Below, one piece after another: positions 39,357 to 47,406 of a DNA stretch of 47,406 nt. The translations under genes and the position numbers were made by a program. Source of the stretch: Marinimicrococcus flavescens. GTDB taxonomy: Bacteria; Pseudomonadota; Alphaproteobacteria; Geminicoccales; Geminicoccaceae. The notes under the pieces are model-generated. The model was given only the letters and a program-made list of their open reading frames with translations. It was not told the origin of the DNA and made no database searches. The stretch is taken from NCBI GenBank assembly GCA_029211145.1, contig JARGEQ010000102.1, forward strand, positions 1 to 47,406, in the 5' to 3' direction. Within the stretch, counting starts at the first letter, position 1. Each line of letters begins with the position of its first letter.

Positions 39357-41135
39357 ATGCCCGCCACGGCAGCCCCGCTCGTCCCGCCCTCCGCCCCCTT
39401 TCCGGGCGAGCACATCAATGCCCTCAACGCCGTGCTCGGCAATGCTTCCGCCGAGCAGCGCCAGTGGCTCGCCGGCTTCCTGGCGGGCTATGCTGCGGCG
39501 GGCGGCCAGGCTGGGGTGGCGCCGGCGTCAGCGGCCGGCAAGGCCCGGCCGCTGACGATCCTCTATGCCACCGAGTCCGGCAATGCCGAGGCGCTCGCCG
39601 GCAAGGCCCAGGCCGCCGCCCGCCGCCTGGGCTTCAAGCCCGTGCTCCTCGACATGGCCGACGCCAGCCCGGCCGATCTCGCCGGCGCCCAGAATCTCCT
39701 CGTGATCGCGTCGACCTGGGGCGAGGGCGACCCGCCGCAGCGCGCTGCCTTCTTCTACGAGGATCTGATGGGCGCCGGCGCGCCGCGCCTGGAGAAGGTC
39801 CGCTACTCGGTGCTGGCGCTGGGCGACAGCGCCTACGTCAATTTCTGCGAGACCGGCCGCAGGCTCGATTCGCGCCTTTCCGAGCTGGGTGCGGTGCGCG
39901 CCGCCGGGCGCGTCGAGTGCGACCTCGACTTCGAGAAGCCGGCCGCCGCCTGGACCGAGACGGCGCTGGCAGCGCTCGCGCCCGTGGACGGGGCTGCGGC
40001 CGAGGCCGGTGCCGAGATCATCCGCGTCGACTTCCACAAGGAGGCCGCCGGCCTCTGGACCCAGGAAAATCCCTTCCCGGCCGGGCTCGTGCAGCAGATC
40101 GAGCTCAGCGGCTCGCGCTCCACCAAGCATGTCTTTCACCTGGAGCTGTCGCTGGAGGGCTCGGGCATCGCCTTCGAGCCGGGCGACGCGCTCGCCGTGC
40201 TGCCGGAGAACGAGCCGGCACTGGTCGAGGAGGTTCTGGAGAAGAGCGGCCTTGCCGGCGAGGAGGCGCTGGGCCGGCGTCTCCTTGGCGAGCTCGACAT
40301 CACGACCCTCTCGCGGCCGCTCATGGAAAGCTACCAGCGCCTGCGCCCGCACGACGGCCTGGCCCGGCTTCTCGACGGCGAGGACTGGCGCGGCTTCGCG
40401 AAGGACCGCCAGCTCGTCGACCTGCTCGAGGCCTTTCCGGCGCGGCTCGAGGCGGGCGAGCTGACCGGCCTCCTGCGGCCGCTGCCGGCGCGCAGCTACT
40501 CGCTCGCGAGCTCGCCGCTGGCCTTCCCCGGGGAGGCGCATCTGCTGGTGGGGGCGGTCCGCTGGCAGAGCCACGGGCGCGCCCGCGCCGGCGTCGCCTC
40601 GACCTGGCTCGGCGAGCGCATCCGCAGGGGCGGTGCGGTGCGCGTCTTCCTCAGGCCCAACCGGCACTTCCGGCTCCCCGCCGACGGCCGCACGCCGGTC
40701 GTGATGATCGGCCCCGGTACCGGCGTGGCGCCGTTCCGGGCGTTCCTGCAGCACCGCCGCGAGCAGGCCGCCACGGGCCGCAACTGGCTCTTCTTCGGCG
40801 ACCGCAGCTCCACCCACGACTTCCTCTACCAGCTCGAATGGCAGGAGCTGGCCCAAGACGGGCTGCTCACCCGCATGGATGTAGCCTTCTCCCGCGACCA
40901 GCCGGAGAAGATCTACGTCCAGCACCGCCTGTGGGAGCAGCGCCGCGAGCTCTGGGCGTGGCTGGAGGAGGGCGCGCAGCTCTATCTGTGCGGCGATGCC
41001 ACCGCCATGGCGGCGGACGTCGAGTCCATGCTGCTCGCCATCGCCGCCGACCAGGGCGGGCTCGACCGCGACGCGGCGCGCGTCTGGCTCGGCGATCTCG
41101 TGCGCGGCAAGCGCTTCCAGCGCGACGTCTACTGA
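39357..41135 (+). CDS. cysJ: Assimilatory sulfite reductase flavoprotein subunit
   Basis: A 592-residue diflavin reductase, close to the usual 599 of CysJ. Flavodoxin domain: [20 protein letters not shown] near 62 with STWGEGDPP and [18 protein letters not shown] domain: [13 protein letters not shown] near 381 and GVASTWL. NADPH domain: [18 protein letters not shown] near 450, [17 protein letters not shown] and a C-terminal VYVQ..., [13 protein letters not shown], ending RDVY as in other CysJ proteins. It passes electrons from NADPH to CysI. The gene starts right after cobA with GAAGGAG as ribosome site and is followed by cysI after 11 bases. Confidence 0.95.
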   Translation: MPATAAPLVPPSAPFPGEHINALNAVLGNASAEQRQWLAGFLAGYAAAGGQAGVAPASAAGKARPLTILYATESGNAEALAGKAQAAARRLGFKPVLLDMADASPADLAGAQNLLVIASTWGEGDPPQRAAFFYEDLMGAGAPRLEKVRYSVLALGDSAYVNFCETGRRLDSRLSELGAVRAAGRVECDLDFEKPAAAWTETALAALAPVDGAAAEAGAEIIRVDFHKEAAGLWTQENPFPAGLVQQIELSGSRSTKHVFHLELSLEGSGIAFEPGDALAVLPENEPALVEEVLEKSGLAGEEALGRRLLGELDITTLSRPLMESYQRLRPHDGLARLLDGEDWRGFAKDRQLVDLLEAFPARLEAGELTGLLRPLPARSYSLASSPLAFPGEAHLLVGAVRWQSHGRARAGVASTWLGERIRRGGAVRVFLRPNRHFRLPADGRTPVVMIGPGTGVAPFRAFLQHRREQAATGRNWLFFGDRSSTHDFLYQLEWQELAQDGLLTRMDVAFSRDQPEKIYVQHRLWEQRRELWAWLEEGAQLYLCGDATAMAADVESMLLAIAADQGGLDRDAARVWLGDLVRGKRFQRDVY

Positions 41136-41146
41136 GGATCATTGCG

Positions 41147-42862
41147 ATGACCGGACCTTCCCGCAACGAGCGCATCAAGGAAGAAAGCCGCCTCCTGCGC
41201 GGCACCATCGCCGAGGGGCTGGAGCGCCGGATCACCGGCGCGCTCGCCGAGGACGACACGCAGCTCGGCAAGTTCCACGGCTTTTACCAGCAGGACGACC
41301 GCGACCTGCGGCCGGAGCGGGCAAAGAAGAAAATGGAGCCCGCCTACAGCTTCATGATCCGCGTGCGCCTGCCGGGCGGTGTCTGCACGCCGTCGCAGTG
41401 GCTGCAGATGGACGACATCGCCGGTACCTTCGCCAACGGCACGCTGCGCCTGACCACCCGCCAGACCTTCCAGTTCCACGGGGTCATCAAGAGCAACCTC
41501 AAGCGCACCATGCAGGCCCTGGATGCAGCCCTGCTGGATACCATCGCCGCCTGCGGCGACGTCAACCGCAACGTGCTGGCGACCTCCAACCCGTGGCAGT
41601 CGCAGGCGCACGGGGCGGCCTACGAGCTGGCGCGCGAGATCAGCGAGCATCTCCTGCCGAGAACGGGCGCCTGGCGCGAGATCTGGCTCGACGGCGAGAA
41701 GCTCGCCGGCGGCGAGGCGGAGGACGAGCCGCTCTACGGCCGCACCTACCTGCCGCGCAAGTTCAAGACGGTGGTGGCGGTGCCGCCCGCCAACGATGTC
41801 GACGTCTTCGCCCAGGACCTGGGCTTCGTGGCGGTGCTCGACGAGGCGGGCGCCGTCGCCGGCTGGAACGTCACGGTGGGCGGCGGCATGGGCATGACCC
41901 ATGGCGAGCCCACGACCTGGCCGCGCACCGCCGACCTTCTGGGCTTTTGCACCACCGAGCAGGCGGTGGACGTGGCCGAGAAGGTGGTGCTGGTGCAGCG
42001 CGACTTCGGCGACCGCAGCAACCGCAAGCACGCGCGGCTCAAATACACGATCGACGACCGTGGCATCGGCTGGTTCCGCGAGGAGGTGGAGCGCTGGCTC
42101 GGCTACCGCCTGGGCGAGCCCCGGCCGATGGCGTTCGGGCATACCGGCGACCGCTTCGGCTGGGTCGAGGACCACGAGGGCTTCTGGCACTACACGCTCT
42201 TCATCGAGAACGGCCGCATCAAGGACACGGCCCTGCGCGCCATGCGCACCGGCCTCAGAAAGATCGCCGGGATCCACGAGGGCGAGTTCCGCCTCACCGC
42301 CAACCAGAACCTGATCGTCAGCCGCATCGCGCCGCCGATGCGGGCGCGGATCGAGGCCCTTCTGGAGGAGCACGGCCTCGCCAACGGATGGAGCGGGCTC
42401 AGGCTCAACTCCATGGCCTGCGTGGCGCTGCCGACCTGCGGCCTGGCGCTGGCCGAGAGCGAGCGGTATCTGCCAGATCTCGTCACGGCGCTGGAGGACA
42501 CCCTCGAGGAGGCGGGGCTGCGCGACGACGAGATCGTCATCCGCATGACCGGCTGCCCGAACGGCTGCGCGCGCCCCTATCTGGCCGAGATCGGTCTCGT
42601 GGGCCGCGCGCCCGGCAAGTACAATCTCTATCTGGGCGCGGCCTTCGACGGCACGCGCCTCAACAAGCTCTACCGCCGCGACGTCGGCCATGACGCGATC
42701 GTGGAAGAGCTCCGCCCGCTCTTCGCCCGCTATGCGCGCGAGCGGGAGGAGGGCGAGCGGTTCGGCGACTTCGTCCTGCGCGCCGGCATCATCGCCGCCA
42801 CCGCCGCCGGCCGGCGCTTCCACGAGGATCTGCCACCGGAGGTCGAGCGATGGGCGCGCTGA
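41147..42862 (+). CDS. cysI: Assimilatory sulfite reductase hemoprotein subunit
   Basis: A 571-residue siroheme/[4Fe-4S] enzyme that reduces sulfite to sulfide. Cluster ligands follow the canonical pattern: Cys425 and Cys431 (ACVALPTCG) and Cys470 and Cys474 ([10 protein letters not shown]). [16 protein letters not shown] near 102 and [11 protein letters not shown] near 137 are siroheme/substrate blocks, and [15 protein letters not shown] precedes the second half-repeat. ATG 41147 has GAGGAT upstream. The 3' end overlaps the next gene by 13 bases. It forms the holoenzyme with the flavoprotein encoded immediately upstream, so the operon covers siroheme synthesis, APS reduction and sulfite reduction. 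Confidence 0.96.
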   Translation: MTGPSRNERIKEESRLLRGTIAEGLERRITGALAEDDTQLGKFHGFYQQDDRDLRPERAKKKMEPAYSFMIRVRLPGGVCTPSQWLQMDDIAGTFANGTLRLTTRQTFQFHGVIKSNLKRTMQALDAALLDTIAACGDVNRNVLATSNPWQSQAHGAAYELAREISEHLLPRTGAWREIWLDGEKLAGGEAEDEPLYGRTYLPRKFKTVVAVPPANDVDVFAQDLGFVAVLDEAGAVAGWNVTVGGGMGMTHGEPTTWPRTADLLGFCTTEQAVDVAEKVVLVQRDFGDRSNRKHARLKYTIDDRGIGWFREEVERWLGYRLGEPRPMAFGHTGDRFGWVEDHEGFWHYTLFIENGRIKDTALRAMRTGLRKIAGIHEGEFRLTANQNLIVSRIAPPMRARIEALLEEHGLANGWSGLRLNSMACVALPTCGLALAESERYLPDLVTALEDTLEEAGLRDDEIVIRMTGCPNGCARPYLAEIGLVGRAPGKYNLYLGAAFDGTRLNKLYRRDVGHDAIVEELRPLFARYAREREEGERFGDFVLRAGIIAATAAGRRFHEDLPPEVERWAR

Positions 42863-43323
42863 CCCCTCCCGCACCGGCCGCGGCGCAGCCGCTATTCGAG
42901 CCGGACGAAATCGGCTGGCTGCTCGTCGAGGCCGACGCGCTGCTCGCCCGTGCCGGCCGGCGGGGAGCCGTCCCCGGCGCGCATCGCCAGGCCGGAATCT
43001 TCGCCCGCCTCGCGACCGACACACGGCTGCGCGACGGTGCGGCACAGGCGGCCGGTGCGCCGCAGCGGCTGCGCACCGCCTGGCTTCTGCGCGGCGGGGA
43101 TCCACCGCCGCCGGCCGCCGGCGGCGTGCTCTACGCGGCGGTCGATCTCGGAGGCGGCACCGATGGCCGGGCTGGCCGGACGGTCTATGCTCCAGCGCCC
43201 CAGGCCGCTCTCGGCGCCCTTGCCGGGCACGGCGCCGTCTTCCTCGCGGCGTTCGAGCCCGGCCTGTCCGAGGCGGGGGCGAACGGCGGTCTCTGGCCCA
43301 CGCCCTTCGTGTGCGGCGGCTGA
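42850..43323 (+). CDS. Unknown 157-aa protein, last gene of the sulfate assimilation operon
   Basis: ATG 42850 lies 13 bases inside the end of cysI and is preceded by GGAGG at a good distance, so it is coupled to cysI. The product is Ala/Gly/Pro-rich, with no membrane helix or signal. [21 protein letters not shown] near 16-36 and [13 protein letters not shown] near 91-103 are its most structured parts, and a Cys is near the end (PFVCGG). It is not the DUF934 or DUF2849 protein that often accompanies cysI in alphaproteobacteria, as far as I can judge. A role in sulfite reductase assembly, electron supply or sulfide handling is suggested by coupling only. Confidence 0.65.
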   Translation: MGALTPPAPAAAQPLFEPDEIGWLLVEADALLARAGRRGAVPGAHRQAGIFARLATDTRLRDGAAQAAGAPQRLRTAWLLRGGDPPPPAAGGVLYAAVDLGGGTDGRAGRTVYAPAPQAALGALAGHGAVFLAAFEPGLSEAGANGGLWPTPFVCGG

Positions 43324-43437
43324 CGGCGAGGTGCACAGCTCGCGTCCAATGGTCCGATCTCTCTGGCGGGACACGCCGGAGTGCGATAGGGCCGGGATGT
43401 GGATGAGGTGCGGCGGCGCGCTGGAGCTTGTGACATC

Positions 43438-44430
43438 ATGCTGGAGCCTCGGGCGGGAGCGGCGGCCACCGCGGTGACGGTCGATCTCACCGCGGTGATC
43501 GTGGCCGTCACCAGCGGGGATGCCCGTTTGCTCATCGTGGGCGGGCAGGGGGCCGACCGGCTTCCGGCCGGCCCGCTGCAGCCGGAGCATCCGACCCTGC
43601 AGTCGGGGCTGCGCAGCTGGGTCGAGCAGCAGACCCGCCAGAAGCTGGGCTATGTCGAGCAGCTCTACACGTTCGGCGACCGCTGCCGGACGCTCTCCGC
43701 CAGCGGCGTCGAGCGGCACCACCGCTCGCTCTCGCTGGCCTATCTGGCGCTCGTTCGGGAAGCCCGGCCGGCCGGCGGCGGCACCGGCCTGTGGCGCAGC
43801 TGGTACGATTTCTTCCCCTGGGAGGACTGGCGCACCGGCGATCCCGACGCGAGGCGCGTGATCGTCGACCGGCTTGTCGCTTGGGTTGCGGAGGGCGGGC
43901 AGGCGGAGGGGCGCCTGCGCCGCGAGCGCGCCGAGCTCCTGTTCGGCCTGGGCGAGGTCGCCTGGGACGAGGAGCGCACGCTGGAACGCTACGAGCTGCT
44001 CTACGAGGCGGGGCTGGTGGCGGAGGCCTGGCACGATCGGGGGCAGGAGCCTCCTGCCTCTATCGCCGGCGGGCCGGGCCGGGCCATGGCGGCCGACCAT
44101 CGCCGCATCCTCGCCACCGCCATCAGCCGGCTTCGGGGCAAGACAAAGTACCGGCCGGTGCTGTTCGAGCTGATGCCGCCTTCCTTCACCCTGTTGCAGC
44201 TCCAGCGCACCGCCGAGGCGCTCTCCGGCGTGCTTTTGCACAAGCAGAACTTCCGGCGGATCGTCGAGAACCAGCGCCTCGTCGAGGAGACCGGCGAGAT
44301 CGATGCGGAGACCGGCGGCCGGCCCGCCAAGCTGGTGCGCTTCCGCCACGAGGTGACGCTCGAGCGCCCGGCCCCGGGGCTGCGGCTCACCACGGCAAAG
44401 CGGGGCAGCCCCGTTACACAAGGCGGTTGA
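43438..44430 (+). CDS. NrtR/NadQ-type regulator of NAD biosynthesis (Nudix-like domain plus winged HTH)
   Basis: A 330-residue regulator. Residues about 10-125 form a Nudix-like sensor domain (VTVDLTAVIVAVTSGDARLL, LRSWVEQQTRQKLGYVEQLY, HHRSLSLAYLALVREA) without an intact Nudix box, so probably binding an ADP-ribose-like ligand rather than hydrolysing it. The C-terminal winged helix is characteristic of NrtR: YRPVLFELMPPSFTLLQLQR then EALSGVLLHKQNFRRIVE and GGRPAKLVRFRHEV. Placement directly before nadA-nadC, and two matching palindromes downstream of it, support NAD biosynthesis as its target. ATG 43438 gives the family-like N-terminus; GTG 43399 is possible. The 260-base middle insertion between the domains is longer than in classical NrtR. 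Confidence 0.85.
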   Translation: MLEPRAGAAATAVTVDLTAVIVAVTSGDARLLIVGGQGADRLPAGPLQPEHPTLQSGLRSWVEQQTRQKLGYVEQLYTFGDRCRTLSASGVERHHRSLSLAYLALVREARPAGGGTGLWRSWYDFFPWEDWRTGDPDARRVIVDRLVAWVAEGGQAEGRLRRERAELLFGLGEVAWDEERTLERYELLYEAGLVAEAWHDRGQEPPASIAGGPGRAMAADHRRILATAISRLRGKTKYRPVLFELMPPSFTLLQLQRTAEALSGVLLHKQNFRRIVENQRLVEETGEIDAETGGRPAKLVRFRHEVTLERPAPGLRLTTAKRGSPVTQGG

Positions 44431-44460
44431 CATCGCTTATGCTCGGTTCGAGCATAAGCG
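44427..44460 (+). promoter_or_regulatory. Promoter-like box and 27-base perfect palindrome, operator 1 of the nad genes
   Basis: CGCTTATGCTCG (44434-44445), three bases, then its exact reverse complement (44449-44460). TTGACA (44427-44432) stands just in front, overlapping the regulator's stop codon, and GCATAA in the right arm is 19 bases further on, so the palindrome covers a possible promoter. The core ATGCTC-N5-GAGCAT recurs at operator 2. The regulator encoded immediately upstream is the obvious ligand. Confidence 0.72.
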
Positions 44461-44463
44461 CAG

Positions 44464-44490
44464 GCCGGACAAGGGGTCCGGCGTTTTTTT
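44464..44490 (+). terminator. Rho-independent terminator between the two nad operators
   Basis: GCCGGAC (44464-44470) pairs with GTCCGGC (44476-44482) around AAGGG, followed by G and seven T (44484-44490). It is the clearest intrinsic terminator in the window. It ends transcripts from the regulator gene and also any that start at operator 1, before nadA. Confidence 0.85.
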
Positions 44491-44496
44491 GCGCGG

Positions 44497-44519
44497 CTAA
44501 TGCTCAAAGCGAGCATAAG
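44497..44519 (+). promoter_or_regulatory. Operator 2, upstream of nadA
   Basis: CTAATGCTC (44497-44505), five bases, GAGCATAAG (44511-44519): arms match in eight of nine positions and share the ATGCTC-N5-GAGCAT core and spacing of operator 1. Centres are about 61 bases apart. The palindrome ends ten bases before the nadA ATG and contains an in-frame ATG (44500). TTGCGC (44489-44494) and GCATAA in the right arm could be its -35 and -10. Confidence 0.7.
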
Positions 44520-44529
44520 GGGGGGCGAG

Positions 44530-45552
44530 ATGGCGCAGCTGCTCGAGGTCGAGGATCTTCCCGAGCTTTCCTACACGCCCGAGGTGGCGGAACGGACCCG
44601 CGAGCTCTACGAGCGCGTCCAGAACGTGATCCCGGCTTTCGAATGGCCGGCTTTTGCGCCCGAGATCGACGCGATCCGGCGCCTCAAGCGCGAGCGCAAC
44701 GCGGTCGTGCTGGCGCACAACTACCAGACCCCCGAGATCTTTCACGGCGTGGCCGACATCGTCGGCGACTCGCTGGCTCTGGCCCGCAAGGCCGCCGAGA
44801 CCGACGCCGAGGTGATCGTCATGGCGGGCGTGCACTTCATGGCCGAGACGGCCAAGCTGGTGAGCCCGGAGAAGAAGGTCTTGATGCCCGACATGCGGGC
44901 CGGCTGCTCGCTCGCCACCTCGATCACCGGCGAGGACATCCGCCTGCTGCGCGAGGCCTATCCGGGTGTGCCGGTGGTCACCTACGTCAACACCTCGGCC
45001 GAGGTGAAGGCCGAATCGGACATCTGCTGCACCTCGGGCAACGCGGTCAAGATCGTCGAGTCGCTGGGCGTCGACCGGGTGATCTTCCTCCCCGACACCT
45101 ATCTCGCCAGCTATGTCGCCAAACAGACCGACGTCGAGATCATCAGCTGGCACGGACGCTGCGAGGTCCACGAGCGCTTCACCGGCGAGGAGATCCGCCG
45201 CTATCGCCGCGGCTACGAGAACGTCGTGGTGATCGCCCACCCGGAATGCCCGCCCGACGTCCTCGACGCCGCCGACTTCGTGGGCTCGACCGCGCAGATG
45301 ATCGACCATGTGCGTGCCAAGAAGCCGCCCCGGGTGCTGATGGTGACCGAGTGCTCGATGAGCGACAATGTCGCCGCCGAGGTGCGCGACGTCGAGTTCG
45401 TCCGGCCATGCAACCTCTGCCCGCACATGAAGCTCATCACCCTGCCCAAGATCCGCCGGGCCCTCGAGACCATGGAGCCCGAGGTCACCATCGACCCGCA
45501 GGTGGCCGCGCGCGCCCGCGCCGCGGTCGAGCGCATGCTCGAGGTGAAGTGA
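44530..45552 (+). CDS. nadA: Quinolinate synthase
   Basis: A 340-residue [4Fe-4S] enzyme that condenses iminoaspartate with dihydroxyacetone phosphate to quinolinate. The three conserved cluster cysteines lie in [22 protein letters not shown] and [31 protein letters not shown] and [15 protein letters not shown] are the substrate blocks. I start at ATG 44530, preceded by a G-rich stretch; ATG 44500 would add ten residues but lies inside the operator and has no ribosome site. nadC follows after two bases. The partner that makes iminoaspartate (usually NadB) is not encoded between them. Confidence 0.94.
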   Translation: MAQLLEVEDLPELSYTPEVAERTRELYERVQNVIPAFEWPAFAPEIDAIRRLKRERNAVVLAHNYQTPEIFHGVADIVGDSLALARKAAETDAEVIVMAGVHFMAETAKLVSPEKKVLMPDMRAGCSLATSITGEDIRLLREAYPGVPVVTYVNTSAEVKAESDICCTSGNAVKIVESLGVDRVIFLPDTYLASYVAKQTDVEIISWHGRCEVHERFTGEEIRRYRRGYENVVVIAHPECPPDVLDAADFVGSTAQMIDHVRAKKPPRVLMVTECSMSDNVAAEVRDVEFVRPCNLCPHMKLITLPKIRRALETMEPEVTIDPQVAARARAAVERMLEVK

Positions 45553-45554
45553 GG

Positions 45555-46451
45555 ATGGGCATGCTGGAGCCTTTGCCGGAAATCCTCCTCGAGCCTGTCG
45601 TGCGGGCCGCCCTCCTCGAGGACCTGGGCCGGTCCGGCGACATCACGACCAGCGCCGTGGTGCCGGCGGAGGCTGTCATGCGCGCCGTCGTCGCCGCCCG
45701 CCAGCCGGGCGTCGTCGCCGGCGTCGATGCCGCCCTGATGGCCTTCCGGCTGCTCGATCGCGAGACGGTCTGCCGTGTCGACTGTGCGGAGGGGGCGCGG
45801 GTGGCGCCCGGCCAGGCGGTTCTCCGCATCGAGGGGCGTGCCCGGCCGGTCCTCTCGGCCGAGCGGGTCGCCCTCAACATGCTGTGCCATCTCTCCGGTA
45901 TCGCCACCGCCACGGCAGCGCTGGTGGAGGCCGTCCGCCCGCACCGCGCCCGCATCACCTGCACGCGCAAGACCACGCCGGGCCTGCGCATGCTGGAGAA
46001 GCACGCGGTCAGGGCCGGCGGCGGCGTCAACCACCGCTTCGGTCTCGACGACGCCGTCCTCATCAAGGACAACCACATCGCCGTGGCAGGCGGCGTCCGC
46101 CCGGCCATCGAGCGGGCCCGCGCTGCCATCGGCCATCTCGTCAAGATCGAGGTGGAGGTCGACACGCTCGAGCAGCTCGAGGAGGCCATGACCGCCCGGC
46201 CCGACGCCGTGCTCCTCGACAACATGACACCCGAGCAGCTCGCTTCGGCCGTGCGGCTGGTCGACGGCCGTGCCGTCACCGAGGCGTCGGGCCGGGTGAC
46301 GCTGGAGACCGCGCCGCGGATCGCCGCCTCGGGCGTGGATCTCATCTCGGTGGGCTGGATCACGCACAGCGCCCCCAGCCTCGATCTCGGCCTCGACATC
46401 GATCCGGACCCGCGGGCGGCCGCGCTCCCGGCGGCGCCGCCGGCCGGCTGA
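45555..46451 (+). CDS. nadC: Nicotinate-nucleotide diphosphorylase (carboxylating)
   Basis: A 298-residue quinolinate phosphoribosyltransferase making nicotinate mononucleotide from quinolinate and PRPP. Motifs: LLEDLGRSGDITTSAV near 21-36, LNMLCHLSGIATATA near 110, CTRKTTPGLRMLEKHAVRAG near 134-153, NHRFGLDDAVLIKDNHI and VEVDTLEQLEEA with VLLDNMTPEQL. These cover the quinolinate and PRPP sites. GAGG at the end of nadA precedes the start; ATG 45555 or ATG 45561 is possible. The protein ends in a short Ala/Pro-rich tail. It is cotranscribed with nadA and under the same operators by position. Confidence 0.94.
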   Translation: MGMLEPLPEILLEPVVRAALLEDLGRSGDITTSAVVPAEAVMRAVVAARQPGVVAGVDAALMAFRLLDRETVCRVDCAEGARVAPGQAVLRIEGRARPVLSAERVALNMLCHLSGIATATAALVEAVRPHRARITCTRKTTPGLRMLEKHAVRAGGGVNHRFGLDDAVLIKDNHIAVAGGVRPAIERARAAIGHLVKIEVEVDTLEQLEEAMTARPDAVLLDNMTPEQLASAVRLVDGRAVTEASGRVTLETAPRIAASGVDLISVGWITHSAPSLDLGLDIDPDPRAAALPAAPPAG

Positions 46452-46459
46452 CCGGCTGC

Positions 46460-46499
46460 GCGGGCGGGAGCGGCTTCCTCGCGAGGTATCCCCGCCCGC
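46460..46499. terminator. Hairpin after nadC
   Basis: GCGGGCGGG (46460-46468) pairs with CCCGCCCGC (46491-46499), with a smaller palindrome CCTCGCGAGG inside the loop. It begins nine bases after the nadC stop and is a likely transcript end, although no T run follows. Apart from it, 46500-46660 shows nothing I can name. Confidence 0.5.
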
Positions 46500-46682
46500 T
46501 GCCCGCCGCTGCTCTCCGGTATGGCGGTGTGGAGACGCATGGGCACACCCGCCCAATGAAACGTCCAACCCCGCTTGCACCTTCGCGGAGAGCGTTTTAT
46601 TCCTCGCCGCCAACGCGAACGTGATTCGCAATTTTCTACCGCTGGACGCGCACAGCCGCTTGCAGCGGAGAGGCGGACAAGG

Positions 46683-46901
46683 ATGGTGGCTGGCGTCAGG
46701 ACGCGCCTGTTGATGTCAGAAGGGGCCGCGTCGCTGGCGGCTCCGATTGCCGGCGTTTTCGTGCCGGGGCCCCAGTTGCCATCAAGCAAGGCGCTCGCCT
46801 TCGCGGGGATACCTCCTGACGTGCGCACGCGTGGAAGTTCCGCCAGTCGCAACTTGCGCATGGCGAAGAAAGCGCGATGCTCACACCGTGGGCGCACATA
46901 G
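46683..46901 (+). pseudogene. Decayed 5' copy of the downstream secreted repeat-protein gene
   Basis: ATG 46683 with GGAGAGG upstream opens a 72-codon ORF starting MVAGVRTRLLMSEGAASLAA. Its 5' region aligns with that of the gene at 47017: GGAGAGGCGGACAA versus GGGAGGACGGACAA, and then CGCCTG-T/C-TGATGTCA in both, with the signal-peptide-like stretch following. After about 25 codons the similarity ends, and the rest (basic, Pro/Arg-rich) lacks the A-I-G-N repeats. This looks like a duplicated and truncated gene start. It could also be a small independent ORF that shares only the leader. Confidence 0.45.
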
Positions 46902-47016
46902 TGATCAACGAACCCAACCAAAAGGCATGGATGCGCCGCGCGCACCTTGCCATTGCCGGATCATCACGTCCGGGCAATCGCGCAAGCTAGCCCGGAAACA
47001 CTGGGAGGACGGACAA

Positions 47017-47406
47017 TTGGATGCTTTGAGGAAACGCCTGCTGATGTCAATCTCGGCAGCGGCACTGGCGATGCCGGTGGCCGCCGGCGGGGCGCAGGCG
47101 ATCGAGGTCGTCGTGCTCGGCCAGGTGAACGACGCCGCGCAGAGCGCCGAGCTGAGCTTCGAGGGCCTGTGGGGCGAGAGCCTTGCCGCCACCGCGGCGG
47201 CGATCGGCAACAGCGCCGCCTTCAACGTCGAGGGTGCGGACGACGCCGCGATCCTCGATCTCGCGCAGGCCAACATCGCCTCTTTCGGCGGCGACGGTGA
47301 CGGCCCGCAGCTGGCCGCCATTGATCTCGTGGACATCGATCTCTCGGCCGGCACCAGCGACGGTCTGGCGCTGACCGCCGCGGCGATCGGCAACACCCTC
47401 TCGGGC
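47017..47406 (+). CDS. Secreted protein with A-I-G-N repeats (3' end outside window)
   Basis: The frame is open to the end of the window (130 codons seen). TTG 47017 has GGGAGG eight bases upstream and gives a normal signal peptide: LRKRLLMSISAAALAMPVAA followed by GGAQA and cleavage; ATG 47044 would remove the basic n-region. The mature part is acidic, Ala/Asp/Gly-rich and shows repeats: LAATAAAIGNSAAFNVEG near 52-69 and LALTAAAIGNTLSG about 65 residues later, with an ILDLAQANIASFGGDGDG stretch between. Such A-x-A-I-G-N repeats occur in alphaproteobacterial surface or adhesin-like proteins and suggest a beta-solenoid or fibre-forming protein; this is inference. It is the start of a new transcription unit after the nad operon. 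Confidence 0.65.
   Translation, partial: MDALRKRLLMSISAAALAMPVAAGGAQAIEVVVLGQVNDAAQSAELSFEGLWGESLAATAAAIGNSAAFNVEGADDAAILDLAQANIASFGGDGDGPQLAAIDLVDIDLSAGTSDGLALTAAAIGNTLSG

Noticed and set aside
39464..42862. A 1132-codon frame that would fuse an N-terminal extension to CysI
   Set aside because: The first 560 codons are an out-of-frame shadow of cysJ. CysI proper starts at ATG 41147 with a good ribosome site and normal length.
41129..43336. A 735-codon open frame antisense to cysI, and similar long antisense frames (for example 307-1206, 34166-36772 and 43791-46451)
   Set aside because: Long antisense frames are expected in DNA this GC-rich. They lack ribosome sites, family blocks and sensible composition (Arg/Ala/Pro/Gly excess), and each lies over a gene with clear motifs.
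44434..44460. Possible tRNA T-loop (GGTTCGA) at 44445-44451
   Set aside because: The sequence is the centre of a perfect DNA palindrome and no acceptor, D or anticodon arms can be drawn around it.

Overview
The window is very GC-rich DNA (roughly 70% G+C by eye, strong G/C bias at third codon positions) with tightly packed genes, many ATGA or GTGA start/stop overlaps and an alphaproteobacterial gene repertoire: NnrU/NnrS, a TAXI-type TRAP transporter, long-form FolP beside PabABC, a Nudix-like regulator next to nadA-nadC, and DUF2384 antitoxin. I infer an alphaproteobacterium of Rhodospirillales/Geminicoccales type. No rRNA, tRNA, CRISPR array, transposase or phage gene was seen.

Layout. 1-2 kb: end of a multicopy 'NRAQRR' protein, a hairpin repeat, and a DUF2231 membrane protein. 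1.1-3.3 kb: LysR regulator divergent from an Old Yellow Enzyme. 3.3-6.4 kb (minus): a nitrate/taurine-type ABC importer pair without a binding protein, fused by operon structure to an ABC-2 exporter pair. 6.6-10.1 kb: nnrU-nnrS-MOSC operon, then a tandem SpoIIAA-like protein. 10.2-20.6 kb (minus): a nine-gene operon combining a TAXI binding protein, fused TRAP permease, fumarate-reductase-like flavoprotein, class III CoA transferase, MaoC hydratase, enoyl-CoA hydratase, acyl-CoA dehydrogenase, MmgE/PrpD protein and aspartate-dehydrogenase-like protein. A GntR/FCD regulator lies divergent at 20.9 kb. Together these look like uptake and CoA-dependent breakdown of an organic (poly)acid.

21.8-26.5 kb is more variable: a small basic protein behind an AT-rich leader, a membrane-anchored FMN glutamate-synthase-like protein, a second NRAQRR protein with another hairpin repeat, a strikingly AT-rich one-TM protein, and an orphan Xre/MbcA-type antitoxin. 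26.6-31.1 kb (minus) holds folate genes pabB-pabA-pabC and folP, separated by a 65-aa protein and a third hairpin repeat. 31.2 kb is a GcvA-like LysR gene. 32.2-36.9 kb (minus) is a polysaccharide locus: two paralogous O-antigen-ligase-like proteins, a GT4 glycosyltransferase, and two very small membrane ORFs, one resembling only the membrane anchor of a sugar-phosphate transferase.

37.3-43.3 kb (plus) is an assimilatory sulfate reduction operon (precorrin-2 dehydrogenase, cysH, cobA/SUMT, cysJ, cysI and an unknown gene). 43.4-46.5 kb is NAD biosynthesis: an NrtR/NadQ-type regulator, two palindromic operators with an intrinsic terminator between them, nadA and nadC (no nadB). The window ends in a secreted repeat protein with A-I-G-N motifs, preceded by what looks like a decayed copy of its 5' end.
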